Origin: Mycolicibacterium diernhoferi
GTDB taxonomy: Bacteria; Actinomycetota; Actinomycetes; Mycobacteriales; Mycobacteriaceae
Reading direction: 5' to 3'
Assembly: GCF_019456655.1 (NCBI RefSeq)
Contig: NZ_CP080332.1
Location: 3,534,001-3,598,000 of the forward strand
Length of the DNA stretch: 64,000 nucleotides
The notes below the pieces were generated by a model. It worked only from the letters and a program-made list of their open reading frames with translations, was not told the origin of the DNA and searched no databases. Every line of letters begins with the position of its first letter. Position 1 is the first letter of the stretch. Made by a program: the position numbers and the translations under genes. Shown in pieces: positions 7,732 to 15,032 of the stretch.

Positions 7732-8295
7732 CTACTGGTAATACATCCCAGTGATGCGGTCTGGGCAGAAGCTGTTAACAGCAGCCTGGACCCAGCCAAC
7801 GGCCTGATCCCATGTGAGGCCGGGATTCCCGGCGATGATCGTTGAAGCTAGCCCATCCTTGACTCCTCGGGCCGCCGCCGGACCCGGGTAACGCCGGTAT
7901 GCATCGATGAGATGCCCGCAGAAGATGTTTCCCGTACCGGCAAGCTTCTGTGCCGTCGATGTCGGGTGGATCTGGATGGCGGCGAGATCGGCCAGGTACT
8001 TCTGTTCAATCGAGTTCAGCTGCCCGGGATCTCCGGTAGCCGGTGGGAGACCCGCAGCCGACGGTTGCGACAGATCTGCTGGGATCGGACGCAATGCTGA
8101 ACAGTCCACATTCCCGGCCATTCCGGGCTGGGAAAGCATATCCTCGCATGTCGTGCACAGGACCGTTACGACCCTGCCGCCAAGATCAGACTGGCAGTAC
8201 GTAGGCGGAGACGCTAGAGCCGGGGCAACGATTAGAGAGCCCGCTCCGCCGACCAACGCTAGAACCAGAAATGCCGCCAAGGTGAATCTCTGCAT
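7732..8295 (-). CDS. Secreted DUF732-family protein
   Basis: A 187-residue protein beginning MQRFTLAAFLVLALVGGAG, a Sec signal peptide probably cut near ALA-SPPTYC. ATG at 8295 is preceded by GGAGG. The C-terminal 90 residues (FCGHLIDAYRRYPG, GLTWDQAVGWVQAAVNSFCPD) match the mycobacterial DUF732 domain: small, secreted, helical, with two cysteines likely forming a disulphide. The middle has two further cysteine pairs (YCQSDL; VLCTTCEDML). DUF732 proteins are abundant in mycobacteria and their phages; the function is unknown. It is probable cargo of the element. Confidence 0.75.
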   Translation of the reverse strand: MQRFTLAAFLVLALVGGAGSLIVAPALASPPTYCQSDLGGRVVTVLCTTCEDMLSQPGMAGNVDCSALRPIPADLSQPSAAGLPPATGDPGQLNSIEQKYLADLAAIQIHPTSTAQKLAGTGNIFCGHLIDAYRRYPGPAAARGVKDGLASTIIAGNPGLTWDQAVGWVQAAVNSFCPDRITGMYYQ

Positions 8296-8807
8296 GACCC
8301 TCCTGTTTCCCGGAGGTATATCAAGCATGCGTCCCGCACTACGGCCAAAGGCAGCCGATTTCATCCGAACAACCGACACCGCCCGACCGAACCGTTGAGT
8401 CGATACTGAAGTCAGTACCCCAACCTGTTATAGAGCTGATCGAGGCACCCCTTTTGGGAAGCCACGCCATGCGCGCGGCCACCGAACTTCCACTAAGTCC
8501 AAATCTTCTGCATCACTTGAACTTAGCGGCTGAATTCTAGGTCCGCCCTATACCTATTATGGCCAGCCGGGCGATCAAAACAGCAGGTCAAGCGACCAAG
8601 CGCTTCTGCGGCAGGACCAGCGCCTGACCCGTGGGCTTTGGACTTGGGTGCCCCGGAAGTCCAAAGTGCTGATGCTTTTTCCCATTTCGAGCCGATGCTC
8701 ACCGGTGCCGCCCGACCCTGAGGTTGAGGGCGTCGAGGTGGTGCGCTGACCTTTTGCTCCGCACACACGCTCGACGGGACCGCAAGCGGACTCCACCGAC
8801 AGTGCTT
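8296..8807. other. 512-bp gap without a supported gene
   Basis: No convincing gene is seen. Two overlapping minus-strand frames cover 8523-8811. One starts at 8811 with an ATGA overlap on the stop of the replication gene and would encode 78 residues (MKALSVESACGP...); the other ends at 8523 and would encode 81 residues. Neither has a recognisable motif, and they contradict each other, so at most one is real. The stretch 8400-8520 is comparatively AT-rich and may hold the promoter for the DUF732 gene. Confidence 0.4.
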
Positions 8808-10199
8808 TCATGCCGGACCCCCAGACCCCAACGCGAGACGCGCCCGCAGACTGGCAAGGGGTTCATCCGCACGCCTATCAAGACTGGCATCCACTTCCGC
8901 TGACACCTCCTCGTTGGCTGCCGATGCAGTGAGACCAACCCCGCCCAGTTGACTCTCACAACCCGGCGCGCTGGGGTTGATGTTCTTCGCTTCGCCCACC
9001 AGATCGGCGTATCGGTCGCCGCCACCGCCCCGGAGCCACCCCAGAGTCTTCACCCGCCGCGACCATCGGTCGTCAGCCGCCACCCATCGAATCAGCCACA
9101 GCACTTCCTCCACCGGTCGGCCGTCTTCGGCCAAGAGCTGATACGCCGATCTCACCCATCTCTGGAGTACCTGGGGACTCGGTGCGGGTCCACGGACTTC
9201 CTCCCAACAGCTCACGATCCGCTCAGCGTCGACAGAGTCTCGGAGGTAATTTCTATACTTAGATGAGCTAATGGGCCCGGGAACTTCTCGTTCCTCCCAG
9301 GACGTCCCGCCGCTGCTCAAGCCGACCAGGTCCGCCGCACCGCCACCTCCTGGCCCCGCCGCAGGCGGACTGAATCCGAAAGCAGCGGGAGCAGCGCCGC
9401 CGCGCGCAGCGCGGCGTTCACTCAGTCTTTCTACCTTCAGTATTTCTTCATCAGTCTTGATAGATAAGTCTTCTTCGAGGCCGCCCCCAGGTACAGGGGT
9501 GGCCGCCGTCGGGTACCGGGGCGGTCGCTCTCGGGTACCGGGGTAGCCGGTCTCGGGTATTACGCAGGTACGAGTGTCGAGGTCAACCGGCGGAGTATCG
9601 GCCGCCACGGCCGGGACGGCGCCGGTTTCCAACCAGGGGAACGTATAGCGGTGCGTCAGCCTCCTGCCGTTCCAGTGAGTGCCGCGGCGCTCCACAGTAA
9701 TCAGGCCCATGTGCTCCAACTCTTTGACTGCCTGGCCTACCGTGTTCTTTCCTGTCTTCGTCCGCGCTGCGATGTCGCGGATCTCAGGCATGGCTCCGTA
9801 CGCTAGGTCCTTGACTCGTAACAACGCCAGGAGTACGACGATTTGGCGGGGTACCAAATCACGCTTCCACAGCAAGTTGGGCCACTGCGTGAAAGTTCCG
9901 CCCTGGTCTGGGAACCCGTAGTGGTTCGGCAGGCTTCCGTTGCCTCGCGAGGTCACCGTCAACACTCCGTTGGGCACCAGCACCTCATGAATGGCGTGCT
10001 TGACCGCCGTGCGCCTCAGGCCGGTCATGGCGATCACGGTGTCTAGTTTCGGCCGAGCACCATTACGAAAGTGCGCAAATCGGTGCAGCGCCAACCAGAC
10101 CGCCGTCGGTGAGGACTCGAACCTCCCAAACATCGCGTTCGGGTACTTGGTGAATCCTCGGGGATCAGACCAGACCTCCGAAGTGCGTCCGGTCGTCAC
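8808..10199 (-). CDS. Winged-helix replication-initiator-like protein
   Basis: A 463-residue protein. Residues 1-210 contain two winged-helix-like units (TKYPNAMFGRFESSPTAVWLALHRF...; LVPRQIVVLLALLRVKDLAYG...TKTGKNTVGQAVKELEHMGLI), a tandem arrangement typical of Rep proteins of actinobacterial plasmids and integrative elements. The rest is low-complexity proline/glycine-rich and then helical. GTG at 10199 overlaps the stop of the preceding small gene (GTGA), so the two are translationally coupled. This start drops about 35 basic residues that would be added by the longer open frame. A role in replicating the excised element is inferred; no origin repeats were identified. Confidence 0.6.
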   Translation of the reverse strand: MTTGRTSEVWSDPRGFTKYPNAMFGRFESSPTAVWLALHRFAHFRNGARPKLDTVIAMTGLRRTAVKHAIHEVLVPNGVLTVTSRGNGSLPNHYGFPDQGGTFTQWPNLLWKRDLVPRQIVVLLALLRVKDLAYGAMPEIRDIAARTKTGKNTVGQAVKELEHMGLITVERRGTHWNGRRLTHRYTFPWLETGAVPAVAADTPPVDLDTRTCVIPETGYPGTRERPPRYPTAATPVPGGGLEEDLSIKTDEEILKVERLSERRAARGGAAPAAFGFSPPAAGPGGGGAADLVGLSSGGTSWEEREVPGPISSSKYRNYLRDSVDAERIVSCWEEVRGPAPSPQVLQRWVRSAYQLLAEDGRPVEEVLWLIRWVAADDRWSRRVKTLGWLRGGGGDRYADLVGEAKNINPSAPGCESQLGGVGLTASAANEEVSAEVDASLDRRADEPLASLRARLALGSGGPA

Positions 10200-10366
10200 C
10201 GTTTCTTCGGCGGTTCGCTTGCTGCGCTTCCGCTTTCGGAAACTGAAAGACCCAGGTCTTCGAGGACGTCGCGAGAAAACTGATCGACATTGGGCCGCAA
10301 CCATGTCGGCCGGTGAAACTGGCTAGTTGAACCGCAAGCGAACCGATCAATGTGCGGTACGGTCAT
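10196..10366 (-). CDS. Small protein coupled to the replication gene
   Basis: A 56-residue protein from ATG at 10366 (MTVPHIDRFACG) ending EPPKKR. Its stop overlaps the GTG of the replication-like gene, a strong sign that it is translated. The C-terminal half (LRPNVDQFSRDVLEDLGLS) is a plausible helix. The frame remains open to 10480, but the longer version would include a strong hairpin (10399-10431), so the short start is preferred. No family is recognised. It may be a partner or copy-control protein of the initiator. Confidence 0.5.
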   Translation of the reverse strand: MTVPHIDRFACGSTSQFHRPTWLRPNVDQFSRDVLEDLGLSVSESGSAASEPPKKR

Positions 10367-10398
10367 AAATAGACTTCTTCCCAGAGGTTCTTGTTGTT

Positions 10399-10431
10399 GG
10401 AGATACGCTCCGGTGGCCGCCGGAGCGTCTC
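10399..10431. terminator. Strong hairpin, terminator or attenuator
   Basis: The arms GGAGATACGCTCCGG and CCGGAGCGTCTCC pair with one bulged base and a short loop. On the plus strand the stem is followed by TGTTTC; on the minus strand it precedes the small coupled gene by about 33 bases. It could end transcription entering the replication genes or act as an attenuator of them. Confidence 0.45.
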
Positions 10432-10652
10432 CTGTTTCGGGCATAACAAATCTGCGGAGCCACCCGCGGCATTTCTTCACAGCAGAAGCGACGCGCGTTG
10501 GCGATGTGAGTGATCTAGGAGCACCTCTTTCTGGACTTCATGCGATAGCGGAACCATCTTCTACACTGCAGATTTGGTCTGACTTGCGACTCCCGCCCGG
10601 ACCGACTGGGCCGATGACACTCCGAGTGCACAGCCGTCGAATACTCGGCGCA

Positions 10653-10988
10653 CTACATGACGTCGCCCGTCTCACCGAACATCTCAAGAACATCAGCGGC
10701 GACTGTCAGCGCCCATACAACCGACACCCGGTCGTCCCACGTCTCTCTACCGACTGCCACCGTCCTGGCACGGTGACGCATCGCCCCTACTCCATCAGTG
10801 CGGCCAGCATCCGCGGTGACGGCATCGGCGACGAGCGCGGCATCTGGCCAGCTGAGACCCTCGAAAAGTCCTGCAGCATAGAGCTGGTCATGAAGGCGCT
10901 GCCGACCGGCGGGATCTGCAGCGAGCGCCGGGGATACCGGGAGATCGACGACGCGGCGCAGCGCGCGGTTAGCCACGAGCGAACTCAT
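10653..10988 (-). CDS. Hypothetical protein, 111 aa
   Basis: A helix-rich acidic protein (MSSLVANRALRRVVDLPVSP) with no membrane segment. ATG at 10988 is preceded by GGAG eight bases upstream, and it starts 11 bases after the excisionase-like gene ends, so the two form an operon. The C-terminus VVWALTVAADVLEMFGETGDVM is amphipathic. I do not recognise the family. The position between excisionase and replication genes suggests a role in element control. Confidence 0.6.
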   Translation of the reverse strand: MSSLVANRALRRVVDLPVSPALAADPAGRQRLHDQLYAAGLFEGLSWPDAALVADAVTADAGRTDGVGAMRHRARTVAVGRETWDDRVSVVWALTVAADVLEMFGETGDVM

Positions 10989-10999
10989 CAGGGTTGCTC

Positions 11000-11299
11000 C
11001 TACCTGCCCGAGGGGCGGCCGAGGGCACGCGCATCGTCACCCACAAGTGTTGATTTCAACCCGTGCCCACCACGTCCCTGGTCGCCCGCTTGAACACCCT
11101 GATCCGACTCGTTCGCCGGAGTGCCTGAAAGTTGATCGATATACGCATTAATCGACTCGGCGGTAACAAACCCACGGCGACCGATGTTCACCTTTTGAAG
11201 ATGACCTTTCTTGATGAGCTCGTACACCGTTGAACTACTCAGTCCACCCATCCTCAGCCCGGTATCCGATATTGAACATAGTCGGCTATTAACACTCAT
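11000..11299 (-). CDS. Excisionase / MerR-like helix-turn-helix protein
   Basis: A 99-residue protein starting MSVNSRLCSISDTG. Residues 10-60 (GGLSSSTVYELIKKGHLQKVNIGRRGFVTAESINAYID) form the winged-helix fold of the HTH_17/excisionase class: a helix-turn-helix followed by the IGRRxxVTxxSINAYI strand. The tail is basic and disordered. It is divergent from the integrase with about 410 bp between, the usual xis/int arrangement. It probably bends DNA at the attachment site to favour excision and may also repress int. ATG at 11299 is chosen because the longer frame adds unrelated residues. Confidence 0.8.
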   Translation of the reverse strand: MSVNSRLCSISDTGLRMGGLSSSTVYELIKKGHLQKVNIGRRGFVTAESINAYIDQLSGTPANESDQGVQAGDQGRGGHGLKSTLVGDDARALGRPSGR

Positions 11300-11710
11300 C
11301 CACAACCCCGTTTCAGTCCACCTGCGCACCCTACTGACCGCTAGAGTACGCACATGTAGCAAAGCCACGCAACCAATCTTTGACACCCCTTAACTGCAGT
11401 TTTAGGAGAGCAAACACGAGATCGAGTAACTTTCATATAGAACTCGTATAGTTTTCTTCTAGCAATTGTCGACTCACGCGAGGTCGCGATATTTCGCCAC
11501 AATGAGAGCTCGATTCCGGGCGTTCAAAATAGAGCAAACAGCAGCCTTCAACCCAAGCCGACATGTCAGTACATCGGCGTATCCTCACGGACTGAGCCGG
11601 ACCAACACAGGCGGCGCCATCACCTCGGTCATAGGCCGAGAGAATGCCGAGCCCCGGCAGTCGAGACCTCATATCGCCGAGATGGCGACCCACGGGCATA
11701 GGAGCAGAAC
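11300..11710. promoter_or_regulatory. Divergent xis-int control region
   Basis: This 411-bp gap separates the divergent excisionase and integrase genes. Bases 11400-11470 are strikingly AT-rich for this genome and hold several -10-like motifs (for example TATAGT near 11447). Minus- and plus-strand frames of 88 and 113 codons cross it but have no recognisable features, and the plus-strand frame overlaps the integrase start. It most likely carries the promoters and repressor sites of the two recombination genes. Confidence 0.5.
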
Positions 11711-12916
11711 ATGGCCAACGCCAACGGTGAGGGCAGCATCTACAAGCGCATGCGCAACGGTCGGCAGGCCGGGTACATCGGTGCGGTCAGCTATACCGAC
11801 GAGTTAGGCGCAGCCAAGCGGCACATGGTGTACGGGAAGACCCGTACGGATGTGCGCGACAAGATGAAGGCGGTCCGCACCCGTCTCGAAAACGGTGCGG
11901 CCGTTAAGGACTCCAAGCGCAGCGTTGCCGACTGGCTAGCGCACTGGCGAGCCACAACCCTGGCCGCTTCGAATCGCAAGGCATCGACGAAGGAGTTGTA
12001 CGGCAATTTGAGCCGTCGGCATCTTGAAACCGAACCGTTCGGAGAAATTAGGCTGGACAAGCTGAAGCCTTCGGACGTTGAGGGTCTTGTACTCACCCTG
12101 CGGGCTATGACCAAGCCGGGCAAGGTGACCGAGGCTGAGCCGGATCCCAAGCCGGTCCGCGCTCTGTCCGACGCCACAATCCGGCAGATCTACACAGTTC
12201 TGCGGGCTGGCCTCGACGGTGCCGTGCGCGATGGCCTATTGGCCAAGAACCCAGCAGCTGCCGTGAAGCGGCCCGGCGTCGCGCGCAGGGAGGCGAAACA
12301 CGTTGAGGCGGTCGACGTGAACAAGCTGCTTTTGTGTGCAGAGGGCCTGCGGTATCGAAATGTGCTGGTGCTGATCGCCGGTACTGGCGTCCGACGCGGA
12401 GAGGCACTGGCACTGCACTGGTCCGACGTCGACCTTGAAGCTCGCACACTGTTCGTCCGAGGCACGCTCGGCCGTGTTGGCGCCGAGCTGATCATCACCG
12501 AGCCCAAGACTGAGCGGTCCCGGCGGTCAGTGCCCCTGTCCGCACCGTTGGTGGCCATGTTGCGGCGGCACCGCGCCGATCAGGTGGCAGAACGGTTGCG
12601 CGCAGCCAACGTGTGGGAAGACCATGATCTCGTGTTCGCGACGGAGAGGGGCACACCAGTCGATCCGCGCAACGCCCTGCGGACTGTCCAGCTCGCGGCA
12701 GAGAAAGCAAACATGGACGGCATTGGCGTCCATACCTTGAGGCACAGCGCTGCCGTGGCCTGGCTTGAGGGCGGCACCCATATCAAAGCGGTCGCCGATC
12801 TACTCGGGCATTCCTCGATCGCCATCACCGGTGACGTGTACGGCCACACCAGCGATGACACCGCTCGATCAGCCGTCGATGCCCTTGCCGATCAGTTCGG
12901 CATTCTCGACCTTTGA
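11711..12916 (+). CDS. int: Tyrosine site-specific integrase
   Basis: A 401-residue phage-type integrase. The N-terminus (GEGSIYKRMRNGRQAGYIGAV) is an arm-binding three-strand domain and residues about 65-180 the core-binding SAM-like domain. The catalytic domain keeps Arg228/229 (GTGVRRGEAL), His341-x-x-Arg344 (HTLRHS), His367 (LLGHSS) and the nucleophile Tyr377 (GDVYGHT). AGGAG lies six bases before the ATG. The gene ends 100 bp from the 3' end of tRNA-Pro, the expected position for an integrase that uses the tRNA as attachment site. It should insert and, with the excisionase, remove the element. Confidence 0.93.
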   Translation: MANANGEGSIYKRMRNGRQAGYIGAVSYTDELGAAKRHMVYGKTRTDVRDKMKAVRTRLENGAAVKDSKRSVADWLAHWRATTLAASNRKASTKELYGNLSRRHLETEPFGEIRLDKLKPSDVEGLVLTLRAMTKPGKVTEAEPDPKPVRALSDATIRQIYTVLRAGLDGAVRDGLLAKNPAAAVKRPGVARREAKHVEAVDVNKLLLCAEGLRYRNVLVLIAGTGVRRGEALALHWSDVDLEARTLFVRGTLGRVGAELIITEPKTERSRRSVPLSAPLVAMLRRHRADQVAERLRAANVWEDHDLVFATERGTPVDPRNALRTVQLAAEKANMDGIGVHTLRHSAAVAWLEGGTHIKAVADLLGHSSIAITGDVYGHTSDDTARSAVDALADQFGILDL

Positions 12917-12921
12917 ACGGC

Positions 12922-12959
12922 CGTTGCTATCCGCGTTGCTATCCACACCCCCTGGGGGT
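12922..12959. repeat. Short direct repeats and palindrome beside the attachment site
   Basis: CGTTGCTATCC occurs twice in tandem (12922-12932 and 12934-12944, 12-bp period), followed by the near-perfect palindrome ACCCCC-T-GGGGGT at 12947-12959. They lie between the integrase stop and the tRNA 3' end. The position fits arm-type integrase binding sites or a factor-binding site of the right attachment region; this is inferred. Confidence 0.45.
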
Positions 12960-12961
12960 AC

Positions 12962-12996
12962 AGAAAAGGCGGCTTCGAATTTCTCCGAAACCGCCT
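12962..12996 (-). terminator. Rho-independent terminator downstream of tRNA-Pro
   Basis: Read on the minus strand, an 11-bp stem with one mismatch (AGGCGGTTTCG / CGAAGCCGCCT) and a short loop is followed by TTTTCTG. It lies about 20 bases past the tRNA 3' end, so it should end the tRNA-Pro transcript. As it sits on the element side of the tRNA, the element appears to bring its own terminator for the tRNA it occupies. Confidence 0.65.
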
Positions 12997-13016
12997 CTGA
13001 ACTGCTACTACATCTG

Positions 13017-13090
<74 letters not shown>

Positions 13091-13192
13091 AGTGCCTTCC
13101 GGGATCGCCGGTAGGCGAGCGAAACTCTACCTCAGCCCCCCACTCAAATCCCAACCGCGTCATCCACCCCGAGATCGGGGTACCTACCAGCG

Positions 13193-13902
13193 GTGAGCAA
13201 GGACACTCCCCTGTGGCTGTTCACCGACCAGCTCGGCCCCGCCACCCGTCGGCGACCGGCGGAACAACGACGAGGACAACCGCGAGCCGCCATCCAAGAA
13301 GCAGGCACTCTGGACGTCCCGGCCCCCTACCGCCCCCGGCGAGGACGACATCGACGAGCGGGTGCGCCACGACCTGGACCGGCTCGGCCTCGACACCATC
13401 GGAGAAGACGGGTCACTCCTGTTCGCCGCCTCCCCCGCCGAGGCCAAACGCGCCCTGACCCGGTTCATCGCGCACCGGCTGAACGCGCCTACCGGGACCA
13501 CCGGGCACGGCTGCCGGCCGTCGGAGGGCTTCACCGCCGGATCCTCGGCGGGCGCGAATACATGTGGCACCTGTACCGGCACTTCGGCCCCGACTACACC
13601 GGCCGCAATGAACTCGACGCCCGCACCCGCTGCCGGGCTGGTGGGCCGGCGCCGACACGATCACCGCGCAGTGCCTGCACCACGCGCTGGAGGGCGTCCG
13701 GGACCGCGGCTGGACCCATCACATCCAACGGCTGATGGTGCTCGGCAGCCACGCCCTGCAGCGCGGCTACTGGGCCTTCACCCACCGCCACCGCGACCGG
13801 CTCGCCAAGAACATGCGCACCCGCCGGGCGGTGTCCTCGATGGACCGGCTCACCGACCTGCAGGCGGTGCTGGAACAGGAATCAGCGCGCGACCGATTCT
13901 GA
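13193..13902 (+). pseudogene. Degraded photolyase-related (FeS-type cryptochrome/photolyase) gene
   Basis: Fragments of one protein lie in all three plus frames. It opens with TPLWLFTDQLGP (frame of 13193), the classic N-terminus of photolyase-related proteins. It continues as DDIDERVRHDLDRLGLDT...AKRALTRFIAHRL from about 13346 in another frame, then REYMWHLYRHFGPDY (near 13556), then WWAGADTITAQC and THHIQRLMVLGSHALQRG (near 13640-13770) in the third frame, and a C-terminal helix ending at 13902. The family is about 500 residues; about 235 codons remain. At least two frameshifts and internal deletions are needed, including loss of the FeS-cluster cysteine region after the HHIQRLM motif. The gene is clearly non-functional and lies just outside the tRNA-Pro integration site. 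The frameshifts are visible directly; the family assignment is from motif memory. Confidence 0.75.
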
Positions 13903-14817
13903 CTCGGGATCTTGCTGCTCGACCGCCGCGGGCACGCCCGCATCGGGAGCGAACTTCGGTGCCCGCGACACCCGCCAGGCATGCACCACCAACGACACCC
14001 ACGCCACCACGATCAATGCGTAGATCGCCGTCGACCACGGCCACTGGATATCGAAGAAGTGCACCAACTTCTGGCTGTTGGTGAGCACGATGACGCCGCC
14101 GACCGCGGTGCCCAGAAGCGCGGGGCTGACCCGACTGACCAGCCAGGCGGCGAACGGCGCCGCGATGACGCCACCCACCATCAGGCCGACGACGATCGGC
14201 CAGTTCTCCAGGAATTCATGACGCAACCCGATCAGGAAGCCCAGCGACGCCGACAGCGCCACCAGGAACTCCGACGCGCTGACCGAACCGATGACGGTCC
14301 GCGGGGCCGTCTTGCCCTGCGAAAGCAGCGTGCTGGTCGTGACGGGACCCCAGCCACCGCCACCGGAAGCGTCGATGAACCCACCGAACAGTCCCAGCGG
14401 CGCCAGGAATTTCACACTGTGGCTGGTGCCCTTGGCACCGAAGGTCAACGGAGTGCCCAGCGAGAACCGAAGCAGCACATAGGTGCCGATCGCCATCAGG
14501 ATCCCCGCCATCAGCGGCGCGGCATGCTCGGTGGACAGCGAGGACAACAAGGTGGCGCCCAGGAACGCCCCGACCGCCCCCGGCGCGCCGAGCTTGAGCA
14601 CCAGCACCCAGTCGATGTTCTTGAACTTCCAGTGCGACAGCCCGGACGCGAAGGTGGTGCCGACCTCGGCGAGGTGCACCGCGGCGCTGGCCTGGGCGGC
14701 GCCCACCCCGGAAAGGACCAGCAGTGTGGTGGCGGTGACACCGAAGGCCATACCCAGGGCGCCGTCGACGAGTTGGGCGCCGATGCCGACGAAGGTGAAG
14801 ATCAGAAGCGAACGCAT
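13882..14817 (-). CDS. TSUP family transporter (TauE/SafE), predicted sulfur-compound permease
   Basis: A 311-residue membrane protein with about eight hydrophobic segments and the TSUP signatures GIGAQLVDGALGMAFG near the N-terminus and GGFIDASGGGGWGPV in the middle. Members move sulfite, sulfoacetate or related anions. The C-terminal 25 residues are polar and disordered. ATG at 14817 has GAGAG upstream. A 38-codon ORF ending in Cys-Cys-Cys precedes it by 60 bases (14878-14994), which points to control by cysteine supply and supports a sulfur-linked role. It ends 20 bases inside the photolyase-related pseudogene on the other strand. Confidence 0.85.
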   Translation of the reverse strand: MRSLLIFTFVGIGAQLVDGALGMAFGVTATTLLVLSGVGAAQASAAVHLAEVGTTFASGLSHWKFKNIDWVLVLKLGAPGAVGAFLGATLLSSLSTEHAAPLMAGILMAIGTYVLLRFSLGTPLTFGAKGTSHSVKFLAPLGLFGGFIDASGGGGWGPVTTSTLLSQGKTAPRTVIGSVSASEFLVALSASLGFLIGLRHEFLENWPIVVGLMVGGVIAAPFAAWLVSRVSPALLGTAVGGVIVLTNSQKLVHFFDIQWPWSTAIYALIVVAWVSLVVHAWRVSRAPKFAPDAGVPAAVEQQDPESESVAR

Positions 14818-14877
14818 GGCTGCTCTCGGAGAGGGTGGCCACCGTGAAGTGGCCGCATCGAACGGGGTGAAGGCGCG

Positions 14878-14994
14878 TCAGGGACGCGGACAACAACACC
14901 ACTCGTCGAATGCCATCAGCCGGCGGGACGGCCAGAACGGCTCAAGCGCGAACGCGTCTGACGGTGCCGGGGCAACCCGCACACGATCAGCCAT
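14878..14994 (-). CDS. Polycysteine upstream ORF, candidate cysteine attenuator
   Basis: A 38-codon frame starts at ATG 14994 with GAGGA six bases upstream and ends at TGA 14878. The last residues are MAFDEWCCCPRP, with three successive TGT codons four codons from the stop; an internal ATG at 14916 would give just this 12-mer. Between it and the transporter start at 14817 lies an inverted repeat (GGCCAC at 14837-14842, GTGGCC at 14849-14854). Polycysteine-encoding short ORFs act as cysteine-responsive attenuators of sulfur genes in M. smegmatis and M. tuberculosis. Here it would link ribosome progress over Cys codons to expression of the TSUP transporter. Translation itself is inferred. Confidence 0.7.
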   Translation of the reverse strand: MADRVRVAPAPSDAFALEPFWPSRRLMAFDEWCCCPRP

Positions 14995-15032
14995 CGAACA
15001 TCCTCGCTTCTGGCAACCAAACCTGGATCAGC

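Noticed and set aside
14216..14902. 228-codon minus-strand frame over the TSUP gene and its leader
   Set aside because: It is out of frame with the clear TSUP protein and lacks membrane segments; the polycysteine frame is the meaningful one.
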